This document shows positions 12,501-24,946 of a stretch of 64,000 nucleotides of DNA, in pieces. Location: assembly GCA_021234155.1 (NCBI GenBank), contig JAJEKV010000064.1, forward strand, positions 1,180,001-1,244,000. The letters are read 5' to 3'. The notes below the pieces were generated by a model that saw nothing but the letters and a program-made list of their open reading frames with translations, ran no database searches and was not told the DNA's origin. Made by a program: the position numbers and the translations under genes. The stretch comes from Isoetes taiwanensis. Its lineage: Eukaryota > Streptophyta > Lycopodiopsida > Isoetales > Isoetaceae. Numbering within the stretch: position 1 is the stretch's first letter; each line of letters begins with the position of its first letter.

Positions 12501-13518
12501 AAGCAAAAGCACAAGAGATGCCGGAGCAGAGAGATTGTCGGAGCGGAGAGATTGCGAACGGCTCCATCTCTGTCTGTATTTTTCTGCCTTTTTCTAATTT
12601 TAATAGCGGTCGATCCGCAAATTTAAAGATCTTACGGGTTAGACCATGCCACATCAGATTCTGCTGACATGTATAGGCTACGTGGATAGCCTAGAATTGC
12701 AAGAAGGGTTGCACGCTTGGTTAGGCTGGCGTGCTAAAAATATATCACACCATGCTGCCTAAAGTATGACCTGGCTTTTGGAGGGAATTGTCTAAAGTTT
12801 TGCCATGCATTATTTTTGGGTTGCTCCTAATGGGGTAAACCCTCGTTCATGTGGGTTTTTGATATATTCTAAGCAAAAATTGCTCTAAACCTGCTGTTGT
12901 CATTAATCTTCCAGTCATCCTAGATCCAGCTATGGCAGACGTGGATATGGCAAGAAAATAGGGTTTTATTGAGCAGAAACAGGGAAGGCTATGGCCCTAG
13001 CTATGGATTTGACAAAGGCTTTGATCCGTAGGGTTTTCTTTGGCCTTTCTTGATCTTCTTTCACCCTTCTTATAGCACTTAATCCGCCCCCTTGTTGGCT
13101 ATCGATGCCCTGAATGTTTGTATTAAAATGATTCTTGGTGAATTGGGGAAGGGCAGCAAGAATAGAAGCTCATAGCAATATGTAGAAATGGCTATGGCGG
13201 AGGAATATAAGCTCAGAGCTTCTTCCATGAGTAAGAAACTCTGAATCTAGCCAGGTGCCGAATTTGCTGCTCGATAGCAGCTAAGCAATCGTTGCTCGAA
13301 GTTGGCTGGCTCTGTTCTTTGACGGGGGCGTGGATTTCTGCGTCGCTTTCGACGGGGGCGTGGGTCTGCTACCTGACGCTTGACCTGCTCCCTTGTTTCT
13401 GCCCTGCCGCGTGGAACTTAAGAATAGTCCTATACCTGGAGGTACAGGACTAACGTAGGGTTCCTTGCTTAGGGTTCGAAGCCTAGACTAGGGGTTCTAG
13501 GAAGGCTCTACTAGCAAG
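9541..13518. other. No gene recognised
   Basis: About 4 kb without a recognisable domain. A 240-codon minus-strand open frame (12654-11932) is rich in F, L and S, matches no family I know and has no supporting context. A perfect 12-bp fold-back lies at 10729-10761. The segment 13260-13500 is GC-richer and could be part of an unrecognised repeat. Confidence 0.4.
10729..10761. repeat. Perfect 12-bp inverted repeat (hairpin)
   Basis: aatttccggcgg and its exact reverse complement flank a 9-base loop (ggagggatt). It stands out as GC-rich within AT-rich DNA and could be a relic of a small transposon end. Confidence 0.8.
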
Positions 13519-13533
13519 AGAAGATACTAGCTC
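13519..13533. repeat. Left target-site duplication of the LINE
   Basis: agaagatactagctc is repeated exactly at 15309-15323, bracketing the LINE that ends in poly(A). Fifteen bases is typical for target-primed reverse transcription. Confidence 0.85.
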
Positions 13534-15308
13534 TCTTACAAACACCACTTATCTCTCTTACAAACACCACTTATAAACTTTGTGCCAAAATCATTGCTTC
13601 CAGGATCGAAAACTAAATTGCAGAAAAATATCAGCCATAATCAATTTGCTTTCCTTCCAAAGAGATATATTCTTGATAATTATGTAGCTGCTATGGAAGG
13701 TTTGCATTGGAATAGGATCTCCAAACAGAATTGTATACTTCTCAAGCTAGATTTTAAGTGTGCCTTTGACTCGGTTAGATGGGATTTCCTTGACTTTGTT
13801 ATGTCCAAACTTAGCTTTCTTCCCAAGCTAAGAAATCTCATCTTTGGCCTTAATTCTAGATCCAATTCTGCTGTTCTTATCAATGGTGCTCCTTCTGGTT
13901 TCTTTCCACTTACATGTGGTGTTAGGCAAGATTGTCCTCTTGCTCCTTATCTTTTTCTTATGGCAACTGAGTTGCTTACCAAAGCCATTGCTCATTATCA
14001 GAATCTTGGTTTAATTAAGGGTCTTAAGCTTCCTGAATCTGATGAATCCCTTAGTATTCTTCAATATGCTAATGACCCTTTCTCTTTCCTTATGCTGATA
14101 TTCCAAACATTGAATTCTTCTTGAAAACTTTCAAGCAATTCTCAGCTGCCTCTAGTATCCAGCTTAACATTGATAAAAGTTTGATCATTGGAGATACTTC
14201 TCATCAAAGTTTGGCTGGTATTAAAGTTCTTCCCTCTATACAAGCCACTAAATTATTGGGTATGCCTCTTTCTATGAATCACAGTATCAAAAGGTCTTTG
14301 GGATCCTATTTTTACAAAAATCAAGAAGAAGCTGAACAATTACAGGACTTCTTTTTCCCTTGCTAGTAGAACTATTATTGCAAATTTTGTCATAGCAAGT
14401 TCTTTTGTTTATTTCTCCATTGCTTTAATTGCTCCTTCATCCTAGAGTATCTTGAGTTTCTGCGAGGATCAAGAAAGAACAAATTTAATGCCACTCTCCT
14501 TTCTGCCAGTCATCAAAGGATCCAGAGAACAATCTGGCTTCATCAATGACGTCATTCCTTATGAGGACAGGTTACCTACAGTATCAAGAGGATATTGAAG
14601 ACCTGTGGGCTGCTATTTTCTGCAGAGAGGTTGTACAGATCCATTGCTTATGGACTTTTTTGGTGAACAACAATTTCAGCCTTACTGAGAGGCAGCTATC
14701 CAGATACAAGTCCATGTATTACAACAGAAGCAGCTTACAGATATGTATGGATCTCTATTGATTCTCTTGCGGGATAAGGACAAATTTTGCCTCTTCTACA
14801 ACAATAGTTGGCATACTAAGTCATACACTTTTGGAACTACTGATGCCTTTAATGCCTACAATTCCATTTTCTTTGCTAAATCTTCAACTTTCCACCCTTC
14901 TATGCACTCCTTCTGTCTTTTAACTCCAGACCATCATCCTCCTTGTGCTCTTATCTAAATTTTTGTCTAGCTTCACTATTTTGGTTTGTTTACTTGTGGA
15001 CAGGAATTCAGAGTTAAGGTGACAGTCTTCTATCGAGCATCAGATCTTTTTGACCTTGACGTGATCCAGGATGTTTAAGGTCTTCAAGATTCAAGTCTTA
15101 TTTCTTCTCTTCATTTCATCGATTTTTGGATATTATTAAGGGATCATAGTTCTATTATACTATGAGGCTCTGTACTGGCTTTAAATTTCTATCTTTTTTA
15201 GCATGCTTTTATATCAAAAGCATGAATTTTGCTTTGTACTTGATGTTTTATAATTAATGACAAAACCAACTCTTACTCTCTCAAAAAAAAAAAAAGAAGG
15301 GAAGAAGA
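13534..15308 (+). mobile_element. 5'-truncated L1-like LINE retrotransposon
   Basis: A non-LTR retrotransposon fragment of about 1.8 kb is flanked by exact 15-bp target-site duplications and ends in an A-rich tail near 15284-15300. The RT coding region (about 13575-14366) shows HNQFAFLPKRYILDN, then LLKLDFKCAFDSVRWDFLDF, then GVRQDCPLAPYLFLMATELL. In place of the catalytic YADD it has YANDPFSF, and the frame breaks near 14122. Downstream pieces include IDKSLIIGD. The 5' end is truncated inside the RT, so endonuclease and ORF1 are absent. A 22-bp direct duplication (13531-13552 / 13553-13574) sits at the 5' junction. It is inactive. Confidence 0.88.
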
Positions 15309-15323
15309 AGAAGATACTAGCTC
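15309..15323. repeat. Right target-site duplication of the LINE
   Basis: Exact repeat of the 15 bases at 13519-13533, immediately after the A-rich tail. Confidence 0.85.
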
Positions 15324-15554
15324 ATCTGGAATCCTAGGTTCCAGATGATCTACCTATGGACTACTCTGAATATCTGCTCTGGACGAACTTCCTCCAACTC
15401 CTGAGGTCTCCATAACTTGACGATGAATCGAGTGGTTCCTCCTCTTTTTGATGGATGCACTGCCTTGGGGCTGTCGGACTGAGCTACATCGCAACGAACG
15501 GTGATCGAAACAGAGTTTTGAGTGAAGAACAAGTCTCAAGGCAGATGGAGCCAA
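15324..15554. other. No gene recognised
   Basis: Short open minus-strand frames (15532-15350) show no family resemblance. The boundary at about 15555 is where homology with the second DUF7869-like copy (32775 onward) begins. Confidence 0.5.
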
Positions 15555-16877
15555 TGGTTCACATGAATTGCAGGCACTGATTCATCCTTCCTATGGCCAA
15601 ATCCTCTAGTTTCATGGGGAGCAATATCGTGCAAAGCCTTGAAGAGATGTTGCAATAGCCGAGAATAATGCACATCTCCATTAAAGTCATGTTCCAAACT
15701 GCGCAAAGCTTTTGCAATGCTACCATCATGGAAGTTTGGGCCATCATCCCATAACTCTAATGTGAAATGACCATGATGCACTGCTTCCTGGCCATGAGTT
15801 AGGAATCTAGCTAATGATATCTGCAATTGAAAGGACCTTGCAATAGACTTTGGTATAGCCCTAAATTGAGGCAAACATGTTTTCTGCTGATCCATCTTGT
15901 CGTGATGCATAGAGTTCTATTGTAGACAAGCATCTTCACATCCAATATCTTGATCGACATGATATCTGGTCCATCATGTGAATTCTCATGTCTTTACGAA
16001 TAACTGATCTTTCCACCTCACACTTTGACTTCTCAAGCTTATCTAGCAACTCAACGCATATATTGCACTTTGAAGTTGTTATGTTGCATCCTCTTCATAT
16101 TTGAAAAATGTTTGTTCCAGAGCTTGTTGAACGCTGACTGTGAAAATCTTGTCTAGTTTCATTTCCTCCAGAAGATTGTTGATCATTTGTAAAATGACTT
16201 TCTACGTGAAATATGCATGCAACATTCGAACTACTTTTCTGCACCCATCTTCATCAACCGCGCTTTTGTGAGGCATACTCTCGGCATGATAGTTAACAAA
16301 CTTCTCGAATAGGCTCTGAGCTGCAAGCACCTTGGGGGTTGTCCTCACCTTTCTTCGATTACCATGCCAAACTATTTGAGCACCCGTCTTTTGGTTCTGC
16401 CTAAATCTCTACCATATAGTGGTTGATGTACTTAGTACGGTTGTTACTGCACTGCTACATATCTAATTCCCACCAATAGGAAATCCCCTGTTCTTAATAT
16501 CGGTGATGACCCAAATGCATGTTCTATAATGTTGTAAATATAAGTTTTAAAAATGTTATGAGTCTTCTCTTTATAGATTGATCTGGCTTTCACAAGTTCT
16601 TGTACTGAAATCTATCAAAGCAGTTGTTGGGGCATCCATAATCTCCCCCTCTAATGGCTTGCATGGTCTCATTACTATAATTGTTAGCATCTTTCACAAT
16701 CCGAACTTTTTCCTTCCTCCTCTTCCTCTTGAGGAAGTTAAAGGGCCCTTTTTCTGGTATCAGTACATCAATAGGAGGTATGGATAGAATGTCATTTTCA
16801 TCTGCAACAATATTCTTTTCTCCAACGCACTTTAGTTCTTTGAAGAATCCTTTTCCTATTATCTCAACAGAGTCCAC
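15555..16877 (-). pseudogene. DUF7869-like transposase-type gene, copy i (N-terminal part)
   Basis: The minus strand encodes the N-terminal and central part of a protein family I recognise as DUF7869-like. These are transposon-associated proteins with an RNase H/DDE-like layout. A putative N-terminal stretch (16877-16590) contains GCPNNCFDRF, a cysteine motif typical of the start of such proteins. It is followed by broken frames and then MDQQKTCLPQF at about 15900, which supplies the first acidic residue of the core. The C-terminal half (LDN and GHxxEDID motifs) is missing because the copy stops at 15555. About 1 kb of DNA (15555-16570) is nearly identical to 32775-33790. Frameshifts and stops show it is dead. 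The family name is from memory and should be treated as probable. Confidence 0.6.
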
Positions 16878-16880
16878 TGG

Positions 16881-18670
16881 CTAGAGCAACAATGCTGGCA
16901 ACTCTAAACCACTATTGATGTTACTGCAAGCATAGCAATGTTTGTTCTTCAGCTCAACACTGAAATTATATATTGAAGAAATTGAGACTCCCACAAAGTC
17001 AATACGAATAGCTTGTCCATTGTAGATGTAATGGAGAGCTAAGATTTGAATTGATTCAAATACCCAAACTCCTTCCTTAAAAACTATTGGTTGCCGCAAC
17101 TTAGATGATTTATTTGCAAAAGACGACTGAGCATCTCGAATACGAGCCTGAAGCAAGTCTACGAGATCCTTATGCTCAATAAGCAAATCATCAGCAGCTA
17201 GAATATCCTCACACATTCGAAAGAGTGGCTCCCATACAGGCTGACCATAGACCGTCTAAAAAGGGGTCATCTTTATGGTAGACTGATAGATGTTGTTGTA
17301 TACAAATTTAGCTATAGGTAATTACCCTTGCCATGTTCTTGATGTTCATTGACAAAGCCTCTTAAGATGGAACAAGTAACTTTGTTCACCACCTCAAGTT
17401 GTCCATCATTTTCTTGTGGAAATGCAGTGTCAGTTCCCAACTGCATAAATAATGCCTTGCAGAATTTACTTGTATACTTCTTATAAATGGATACAATACC
17501 TTTAGGCAACCTATGTAGCCTAAACATCTCCTTGATAAAGAGCGTAGCTGCAGTATAAGCTGTCAACTTATTCAAATTGTTCAAAAACCATCCAATTGCC
17601 AATATTCTTGTGAGGACTTGTGAGAAGACCGACAAAACATCTATAGTGATCGGCGTCCACTCTTCCTGAATACATAAGGATAAAGAAACACCATGAGGTT
17701 TCTTGTTTGCTTTCTTTACCCGTTGGCAAGTGACACAATGACGAATATGAACCAAGACATCTCTCCACAATCCAGGCCAAATAAAGTATGGTTCAAGCTT
17801 TGCCAAAGTCACCCCCACGCCACGATGACCTGCAGTAGGTGCATCATGGACCTCTATAAGAATAAGTGATCTAAAGTCACGAACAATGCATAGCTTTGGA
17901 CCTTTATACAAGAACCCATTAACGATCTTATATCCATATGCATTGCCACTTTGAGCCAATAACCAAATATCCTTATAACCATGGTCAGTGGCATACAACG
18001 ACTTCATTTCCTCTAAATGATTGGATTGTGCTATAGAAAGAGAACAAATTGCATAATGCCTACTTAAAGCATCCGCCACAACCTTCTCTTTACCAGGACG
18101 ATAGTCCACTGAGAAATCATATTGCTGCATAAAAGCAACCCATTTCAATTTCCTTTTCGAGCGCCCAATGCTTTGGTGGTCAAAAATATGACCCGTCGAT
18201 CCTAAAAGATAGTGTTGCCACACTTTCAAAGCATGAATGACAGCTAGAAATTCTTTATCATAACAACGTATCTACTTTCTGAGTACAAACTTCTGACTTC
18301 CATAAGCAATAGGATGATCATCCTGCATCAAACTGCACCCAAAGCCATACCACTTGCATCAACACAGAACAAGTAAGGTGGTCCAAACTTTGGCAAATGC
18401 AGAATGGAAGGATTAACCATGGCATCCTTTAAAACTTGGAAAGTGAAGTGATGATTATGATTCCATTGGAAAGGAACATCTTTTCATCAGCAACAAATAT
18501 AAATATGAAGCTAAACGAGCAAAATTCTCGGTCTTCCTCAGACGAATTGAAAACCAGATGTCGTTAAAGAAAATGACAACATAACCCCCATGCACATCCT
18601 CAAATATATGCCCCATTAGTTTTGCAAAGAAGCTGGCACATTTGTAAGTCCAAATGGCATGACTACGCCC
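16881..18670 (-). pseudogene. Ty3/gypsy pol relic (RT end, RNase H, integrase)
   Basis: The minus strand carries the 3' part of a Ty3/gypsy polyprotein from a family different from elements A, B and C. Order along the minus strand: RT pieces (about 18670-18550, FAKLMGHIFEDV); RNase H pieces with LKVWQHYLLGS and VDYRPGKEKVVADALSRH (18229-18050); the integrase zinc region with HRG...CVTCQRVKKANKKPHG; a decayed core; YNNIYQSTIKMTPF; and a post-integrase helix LVDLLQARIRDAQSSFANKS (about 17160). Core acidic residues are lost and frames are broken. No LTRs are visible. It directly abuts the DUF7869-like relic. Confidence 0.8.
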
Positions 18671-18839
18671 CTTTGGTCCTCCTTTGGATCAAAACCTCCT
18701 TTGGACAAAGGCCCAAAGGTCCAAAGGCCCACAAGACTTTTGCCACGTCCTTGGCTCCAAAAAGCTGAGTCTTGGATTCAATAAGTTTGAGGGAGGTTCT
18801 ATTTCTAAGGCGGTGTCTTTCCTCAGGCCTTTGCAAGGG

Positions 18840-20660
18840 TATCCAGTTTTGAAGTATTTAGTTCTCGGATTTGGTGTGTGGAGGGGATACCCGTGACCCT
18901 TGTATCCCAGTGATTCGTGGAAATAAAACAGCTATGGCAATCAATGCTGGAAGCGCCCGAGCTGCACTTTAGGATGGTATCAGTTTTGAAGCAGATTTCA
19001 GTACAGACTATACACAAATTGGAAATTGGTGGTGAGGATGGTGTAATACAAAAATACGATGGATTTACAAAAACATTATACCGAGATTGTAGATGGACTT
19101 CAGATTTCTTGGCATATCATGCTACAGGATTGCAGCAGGGTTCCTATAATGTTACCTTGCATTTTCTTGAACATACGCAGAATTGGGGCAGAAGAATATT
19201 CCACGTCTACGTGCAAAGGATTCTGGTGCAAGGTGAGATGAATATTCTCGAGCAAGTTGGTTATAATACTCCTATGTCATATGGACCACAACTGTGGTGG
19301 AGACTGGTATCTTATCTATTGAGTTGTGGGCTAGGGACTACAATGGAGCTATTATATGTGGAATTTCAATCAATTCCTTGAGCTTAATGCCTCTTGTTTC
19401 AACCAGCAACCATCATAGTGCTCTTCGGGGTATCATGGGGGCACTATTGGTGGCATTTTCTTCTTGTTGGTTTTGCTAGGATTTAACTGTTCCAAGCACA
19501 AGCAAAGGGGGCACCAAAACTTCGCTCTTCCTATGGCCCATTCATATAGGTTTAAGGACCAGCATAAAGCTACAAATAGCTTCCATGCAGATAATAAACT
19601 TGGAATAGGAGGGTTTGGAGAGGTGTATAAGGGAGTATTGCAAGATGGAACTGTGGTGGCAATCAAATAATTGTTGGAGAAGGCCATAACAGCAACCGAA
19701 AATTTCCATCGCGAAATTTGTATTCTTTGTATGCTACAACACAGAAATCTTGTGGATGTCTGTGGATATTGTATCACTTCCGAGAAACAACTCATTGTGT
19801 GTGATTATATGCCAAATGGAAACCTTGACAAGCTCTTGTTTGCAGGAGGGGAAGCCTCTATCCTAAGTTGGGAAATGAGGAGAAACATTGCAGTTGGTGC
19901 TGCTTGTGGGCTTGCATATCCTCATGAGGATTCCAAAGTTAGTATCATCCATTGTGATGTCAAGCCTGCTAATATACTTCTAGATACAGATTATAATGCC
20001 AGGATATGCGATTTTGGACTTTCTAGATTAGATGAGCGCAACAAAACACACATTACAGCGACTAAGATTATTGGCACTCCGGGCTATATCTCTCCAGGTA
20101 ATATATACATTCTAGACATGAATTCTAATGTTGGTTCCAACTGGGGTGTGTGTGTGTAAAAGTATTAAAAGGATGTTCTTAAATTTGAAGTTCAATTTTA
20201 CAGATGGCTTTGCATGGCATTGTTATACTCGGAATACTATACAAAATAATTTTTTATAACTACAGGCTATCACAAATCTTTATCCTAAAGTAAAATCAAT
20301 TATATGCAACGCACCTCCATTTGTCAGACAAAGTAGATGTTTATAGCTTGGGGGTAGTCCTTTTGGAGCTTGTAATGGGTAAGAAAGCATTGGACTATAA
20401 AAGACAAGTTGATAAGATTATGCAAGTGGACTGGGCAAAAAATGTCTACTAGGAGGATCGATCTAAACATCTTGATATGTCAATTGACAAGAGACTAGGG
20501 GAGTACAATAATGATGAAGCTAAGGACATGCTCAAGATAGCCATGTTATGTATACACGACTCTCCAGATATGAGACGGACAATGAGAGAAGTATGGATGA
20601 TGTTGAAAGGCTCCATCCCCATCATTGAAGAGGCAAATAAAACATTTTCAAGTGATTAAT
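18840..20660 (+). pseudogene. Malectin-domain receptor-like kinase pseudogene
   Basis: This is the C-terminal half of a plant plasma-membrane receptor kinase of the malectin-domain LRR-RLK type. A malectin domain (about 18930-19350) shows AINAGSARAAL, YRDCRWTSDFLAYH and SYNVTLHFLEH. A hydrophobic segment ([12 protein letters not shown], about 19440-19490) fits a single transmembrane helix. The kinase follows with [30 protein letters not shown] (a non-RD catalytic loop), CDFGLSRL and GTPGYISP. An intron starts CCAG|GTAATA at about 20098. Kinase coding resumes near 20320 (SDKVDVYSLGVVLLELVMG) and ends after LKGSIPIIEEANKTF. Stops at 19668 (after VVAIK) and near 20450 plus several frameshifts show it is dead. 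Leucine-rich repeats are not clearly visible upstream, where the gypsy relic begins. Confidence 0.88.
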
Positions 20661-21103
20661 GTTCCTCTTCCTTCACTTTGGAGATAAATCTAAAAAGGCA
20701 TATATTATGGGTAATTTGTTATGCAAGGTCAATATTTTGATCACTTATTGGCGAACGCTCTTAGAGATTCTTTTCTTTAAAGTAATACATAAAATATCAT
20801 AATAAGTTTTGGTCCATAATACCCAGACGATAATAAGTTCTTATAGAAAATTCTTGAATATGTCATAGACTGCGTCGATCTGAAACATCGCATGGGCATT
20901 CTCGATTGGATGAGATATATAGCATGTATTTTCATTCTGGGTTGTATCGACGTCCTCTCACCTCTCAATAGCAGTACCGTTGATACTTTTTCTTTGATCT
21001 CATGTTGGGGAGAGGCTTCTTCTTGCGCGGATTGACCTTTCTTGACATTCCTTATCCTATTCTTTGATCCACAACAACAAAAAGGTCAATTAGCAATGTT
21101 TGT

Positions 21104-21187
21104 AGCGATGTCTAGATCACATCTATGCGACGTTTGCCCACGTGACTTAGACATCGCTAGAGACACGTCGCATGCGATGTGGTCTAG
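21104..21187. repeat. Imperfect fold-back repeat
   Basis: gtctagatcacatctatgcg near the left end pairs, with few mismatches, with cgcatgcgatgtggtctagac at the right end. A second pairing (tagcgatgtct / agacatcgcta) lies inside. It contains a CACGTG core. It could be a small MITE relic. Confidence 0.6.
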
Positions 21188-23078
21188 ACTTGGAGCTCCA
21201 GAGCTTCGTCTGAGCCTTGGCTTTCGGATTCCGTATCTGAATTAAACTCCATATCTTCTATAAGGATATTAAAAATTACCGAAACAAGCCCTTTCTTAAT
21301 GATCAGATGCATGCCAGTACTACTGCAGTCCAATTCTTCGAGTTTCCAAGGTTACCCAAAACCCTAGAGTAGCTTTAAATTCTGACTGATAAATGGGTTC
21401 TAAGGTTACAAGGATTTTTTATAAAAAAACAATCCTTTACCTACTCTAAGGTTTTATCCACTTTAATTATCCACAAGTACAATGACTATTGGGCCTAGTC
21501 CATGCAAGAGAACATGTCTTAGTCAAATCTTCATGGTACTAAAGAACTAGATGAGCTACGCATAGATCTATGCACATGTAGTGTTTTATCTGCGGCAATG
21601 TTCAACACGTACATTACTTAATTTTTAGCCTAATCATCCAGAGAAAGCTCATGTTTAGAGCACCTGTTACTTGCCTCCTTGGGACTATACTAGCTGCACA
21701 CATATTAGTCATGCATAAGTCTAGCTTCATATTGCATAAGCCCCAACAATCTTGCATTACCTTGGCAGAGCCCTTGTTTTTTTTGTAGTCATGTTCAGCA
21801 AGCTTATACATGTGTTCACGGGAGATCATAAATGAACACATTCAAAACTAGACTATATACAACAGCCAAAACAACCTAGTTCCATTACCAAAACTTTCTG
21901 AAAAAAACCTGTGAACTATTCTTACTCTGTTGCTTCCAATCACAGGGATATCAAATCAATTACGAAATTATTAAGCTCTAAAGCAACTAGATCCTTAAGC
22001 CTATGCGCAGATCCACTTATTGTTCAAAAAATATTAATGCAATGAAAGACTCTAAAGCATCATGCTCATATTATACCACTCAGCTCAAATGCATTCAAAA
22101 ATTGCACTGAATTTATCATGCACATGCATAGAAGATAAGCAGACCCGTTGGGCTCGATTTAGAATGCCAATGCTTTGAGTTGTTGTGTCGGTATCCGTGA
22201 TAAGTGACTTGCATTTCATGCTCATCTTCATATTACTATTATCCTGCTTAGATCCAGGGCTTGTAATATCACCTTGCGCGGCTGCCTTTGTATCCGATGT
22301 TTGCATCTCATTGCATACTGAAAGCTTCATATCCTCTAGTTAGATCATAATCACTACCTAGAAAGCTCAAGCTAATGCATGGAATATCCATAAAATATCA
22401 TTGATCCTATTCCTGCCTATATCTTTGTCCTTATTGTAATCCCCTTAAATACATCTTTTTTTAGTCCTCATTTAGGTTCCCAGCTTTGCTTGTAATACAT
22501 TAATAAATTCTTAAGCCCATGTTAATGTCCAAATATACATTATCTACTACTTTCTGCTCATAAACCATCTTCCCTAGTCAGATCTATCGTTGTCCAGACT
22601 CAAAATTGCAGAAAAAAAATTCCTCAAACCTTAAGAGTTCGTTGGAATAGAAAGATTTCTCCATGGTGTCCATTCTGGTGCTGCCTCCAGCTTGCTCCAT
22701 GCATATATCAGATTGCTCAACTAATTTCACACCAGAGCCTGCCCCACCAGAGCTCTGACCAACGGCTTCAAACTCGGAGCAAACTACAGCATATCCAGGC
22801 CTAAATTCAACTAGTTGCTGGCCGAAATCACAAATTTAGCGTTGCTTCTGGGCAGGGTTAAGCTAGACGGCTCAATGAAACACATCTTGATCCAATAGCT
22901 GAATGCAAATAAAACCTAAATTTGCCGACCGTCCTTAGCCAGGAAACTATCATGCCTCAAAATGTTGGAACTGCCTACGGCAGTGGGGCATATGCTCGAG
23001 TAGTACAAACCCTAACAAAATGTTGTTGATCAGCAATCCAGGCAGTATGCCAACTCATGCGCCATGCTACTTTCTGTA

Positions 23079-23182
23079 TATAAGAATGGCGGTTCGTTGC
23101 CGATTCGAGGAGGAATCCGCCGACGCTACGCACGGAGCGGGCGGATGACTCCCCGAATCGGCAATAAACTGCCATTCTTATA
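23079..23182. repeat. Long hairpin (29-bp arms, about 90% paired)
   Basis: tataagaatggcggttcgtt at 23079 pairs with the reverse complement ending at 23182 over 29 bases with three mismatches. The interior shows further partial pairing (gaggaatccgcc / ggcggatgactc). It may be a MITE or fold-back element. Confidence 0.75.
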
Positions 23183-23188
23183 ACGTGG

Positions 23189-23429
23189 ATGCAACTTAGG
23201 TTGCATTCTGCCCTGAATCGGAGGTAAAAAGTTCAGAATCGAGGGTAGAAAGCATCGGAATGAGAGGTAGATGGCCAGAACGAGAGGCAAATCGCCAGAA
23301 TCTGAGGTAAATCCAAGTAATTTCAAGAACTGCCGCTGCTCTTCAGCTTCACAGAAGTTCCGGAAGAGAACCTTAGCCAGATGGCACAATGCCATTGGCG
23401 GATATGGCAGAATGCAACCTAAGTTGCAT
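23189..23429. repeat. Perfect 24-bp inverted repeat flanking 193 bp
   Basis: The 24 bases at 23189-23212 (atgcaacttaggttgcattc...) recur exactly in reverse complement at 23406-23429. Each arm is itself nearly palindromic. This is the structure expected of a small non-autonomous DNA transposon, but no target-site duplication was identified. Confidence 0.75.
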
Positions 23430-24941
23430 TTACGTAAAGCCATAGAGACATGTCAAACAAATTCAGGTTACATGACAATTCACAGTTTTCCATGGTCGAA
23501 AACCTTGGCCCAAAGTATTACTTCGTAAAAACCTTTTCAATGCACATTAGCATTTATAATTCTCAAGATACTCCCATAGGAATTTTTTATTTTCATCTCT
23601 TTCATTTAGAATTGTTTTGAGCAACACATAATATTACATTCTGAAGACCATCATCTTATTAGTGCTAGTTTCACCTCGCCACCATTAACCAAATCCAGTG
23701 TATCAAAATATTATCTAGCCATTTTTACCTTGTTCATTCCATGTCTTAGACATCTCATCTGCTTCTTAGAGCCACGAAATGTGAAGAAAGCCTTATTCAT
23801 CATTGGACCATTGTTGAGCCATTGCATCATTGAACCAAGTCGAACAATTGTACTTGGTTTTATTTTCTTATCTTTTCCAGTCCTTACTCCACAAACCTCA
23901 GAATTTTTCTCTTATCAATACCAAGTTCACTCAACGTAAACCAAGTGTACCCATATCTTTAGAACCAGTGACTGCAAAATGAGCTTATTGGGCGCTTTAG
24001 GTCACAGCTTGGCCAGTAAACCACCAAGATCTTTAAGATACAGCAATATCAAGTCTGTGCAGCAAGTCAAATAAACCATGTATCCAAGTGTAACTGCATT
24101 CCACATAATTCATAACAATAAACAAAAAAAAGAAAAAAGAAAAACACAACACCTATCTTAACAGCCAAACCTGTTGTTGTGACAGGTGGAGGATGGCTAC
24201 CTGAAGCATATAAAAACTTATACTTACCTTCGCTTTCGCCGTCCTCCCTAGGAATGCTCTTACAATACGTGTTCAAGTACTTACAAAATATATAGGATTA
24301 ATTCGCTCATCAGTTTGCAAATGCCTATCTGGGCCGGTCTGTGCACTTATTTGATTGATGAGTATTCGATTTTCCTTTTTCCTATTGTAATTTTCGTATT
24401 TTTTTTTAACTATAAAGAATGTTGAAAATAGGTATTTCTTAACTTGAACTAGAAAATATGCAAAGGATGCCAAAAGATTTGGATGTAGACTTCATTGACT
24501 TTATAATACACGAATCGGCTGCAGGCCGTGATGCATAAAAGAAAAGAAACAGATGCATGTGAATAGGTGGAAAGAAAATCAAGAGGCTTGAGAGGAAAAA
24601 TGTCTACATTTCAGCCTTCTATGCTGAAGAATCTGTTAGTGATCATAGTGAAGGACCAAGTAGGAGCATCGGTTTTAACGTCAAAGGATTGGACAATTTT
24701 ACAGCTGTAGATATCGACGAAAAGCATGCCGTAGCAAAATCCATTAAATTAGGGCTGCCAAAAATAGAATTTAAGATCACCGGAAAATGAGTCTTCGAGC
24801 ACCTGAAACATTCAATAAAAATATGCGTTTTTCTCGCGGTTTTTTTTTTTTTTTTTTTTTTTCTGAGATGTATTTATTCCTTTAGATTAATGAGCCTAGC
24901 CTTTTTTTACTATCTTGACCAATGACAATAGGACTTTATCC

Positions 24942-24946
24942 TTCAC
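24942..24946. repeat. Left target-site duplication of element C
   Basis: ttcac directly precedes the TGTAAC start of the 5' LTR and recurs at 31563-31567 after the 3' LTR. Five bases is the usual Ty3/gypsy duplication length. Confidence 0.85.

Larger units (their letters stand above)
20661..24859. other. No gene recognised
   Basis: About 4.2 kb with no recognisable domain. It holds fold-back repeats near 21104-21187 and 23079-23429 (listed separately), and a 22-base poly(T) run near 24840-24862 that could mark the reversed A-tail of the adjacent minus-strand gene relic. Confidence 0.45.

Noticed and set aside
11932-12654. 240-codon minus-strand ORF as a real gene
   Set aside because: F/L/S-rich composition, no domain, no homologous copy in the window and no gene-like context. 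It is probably chance.
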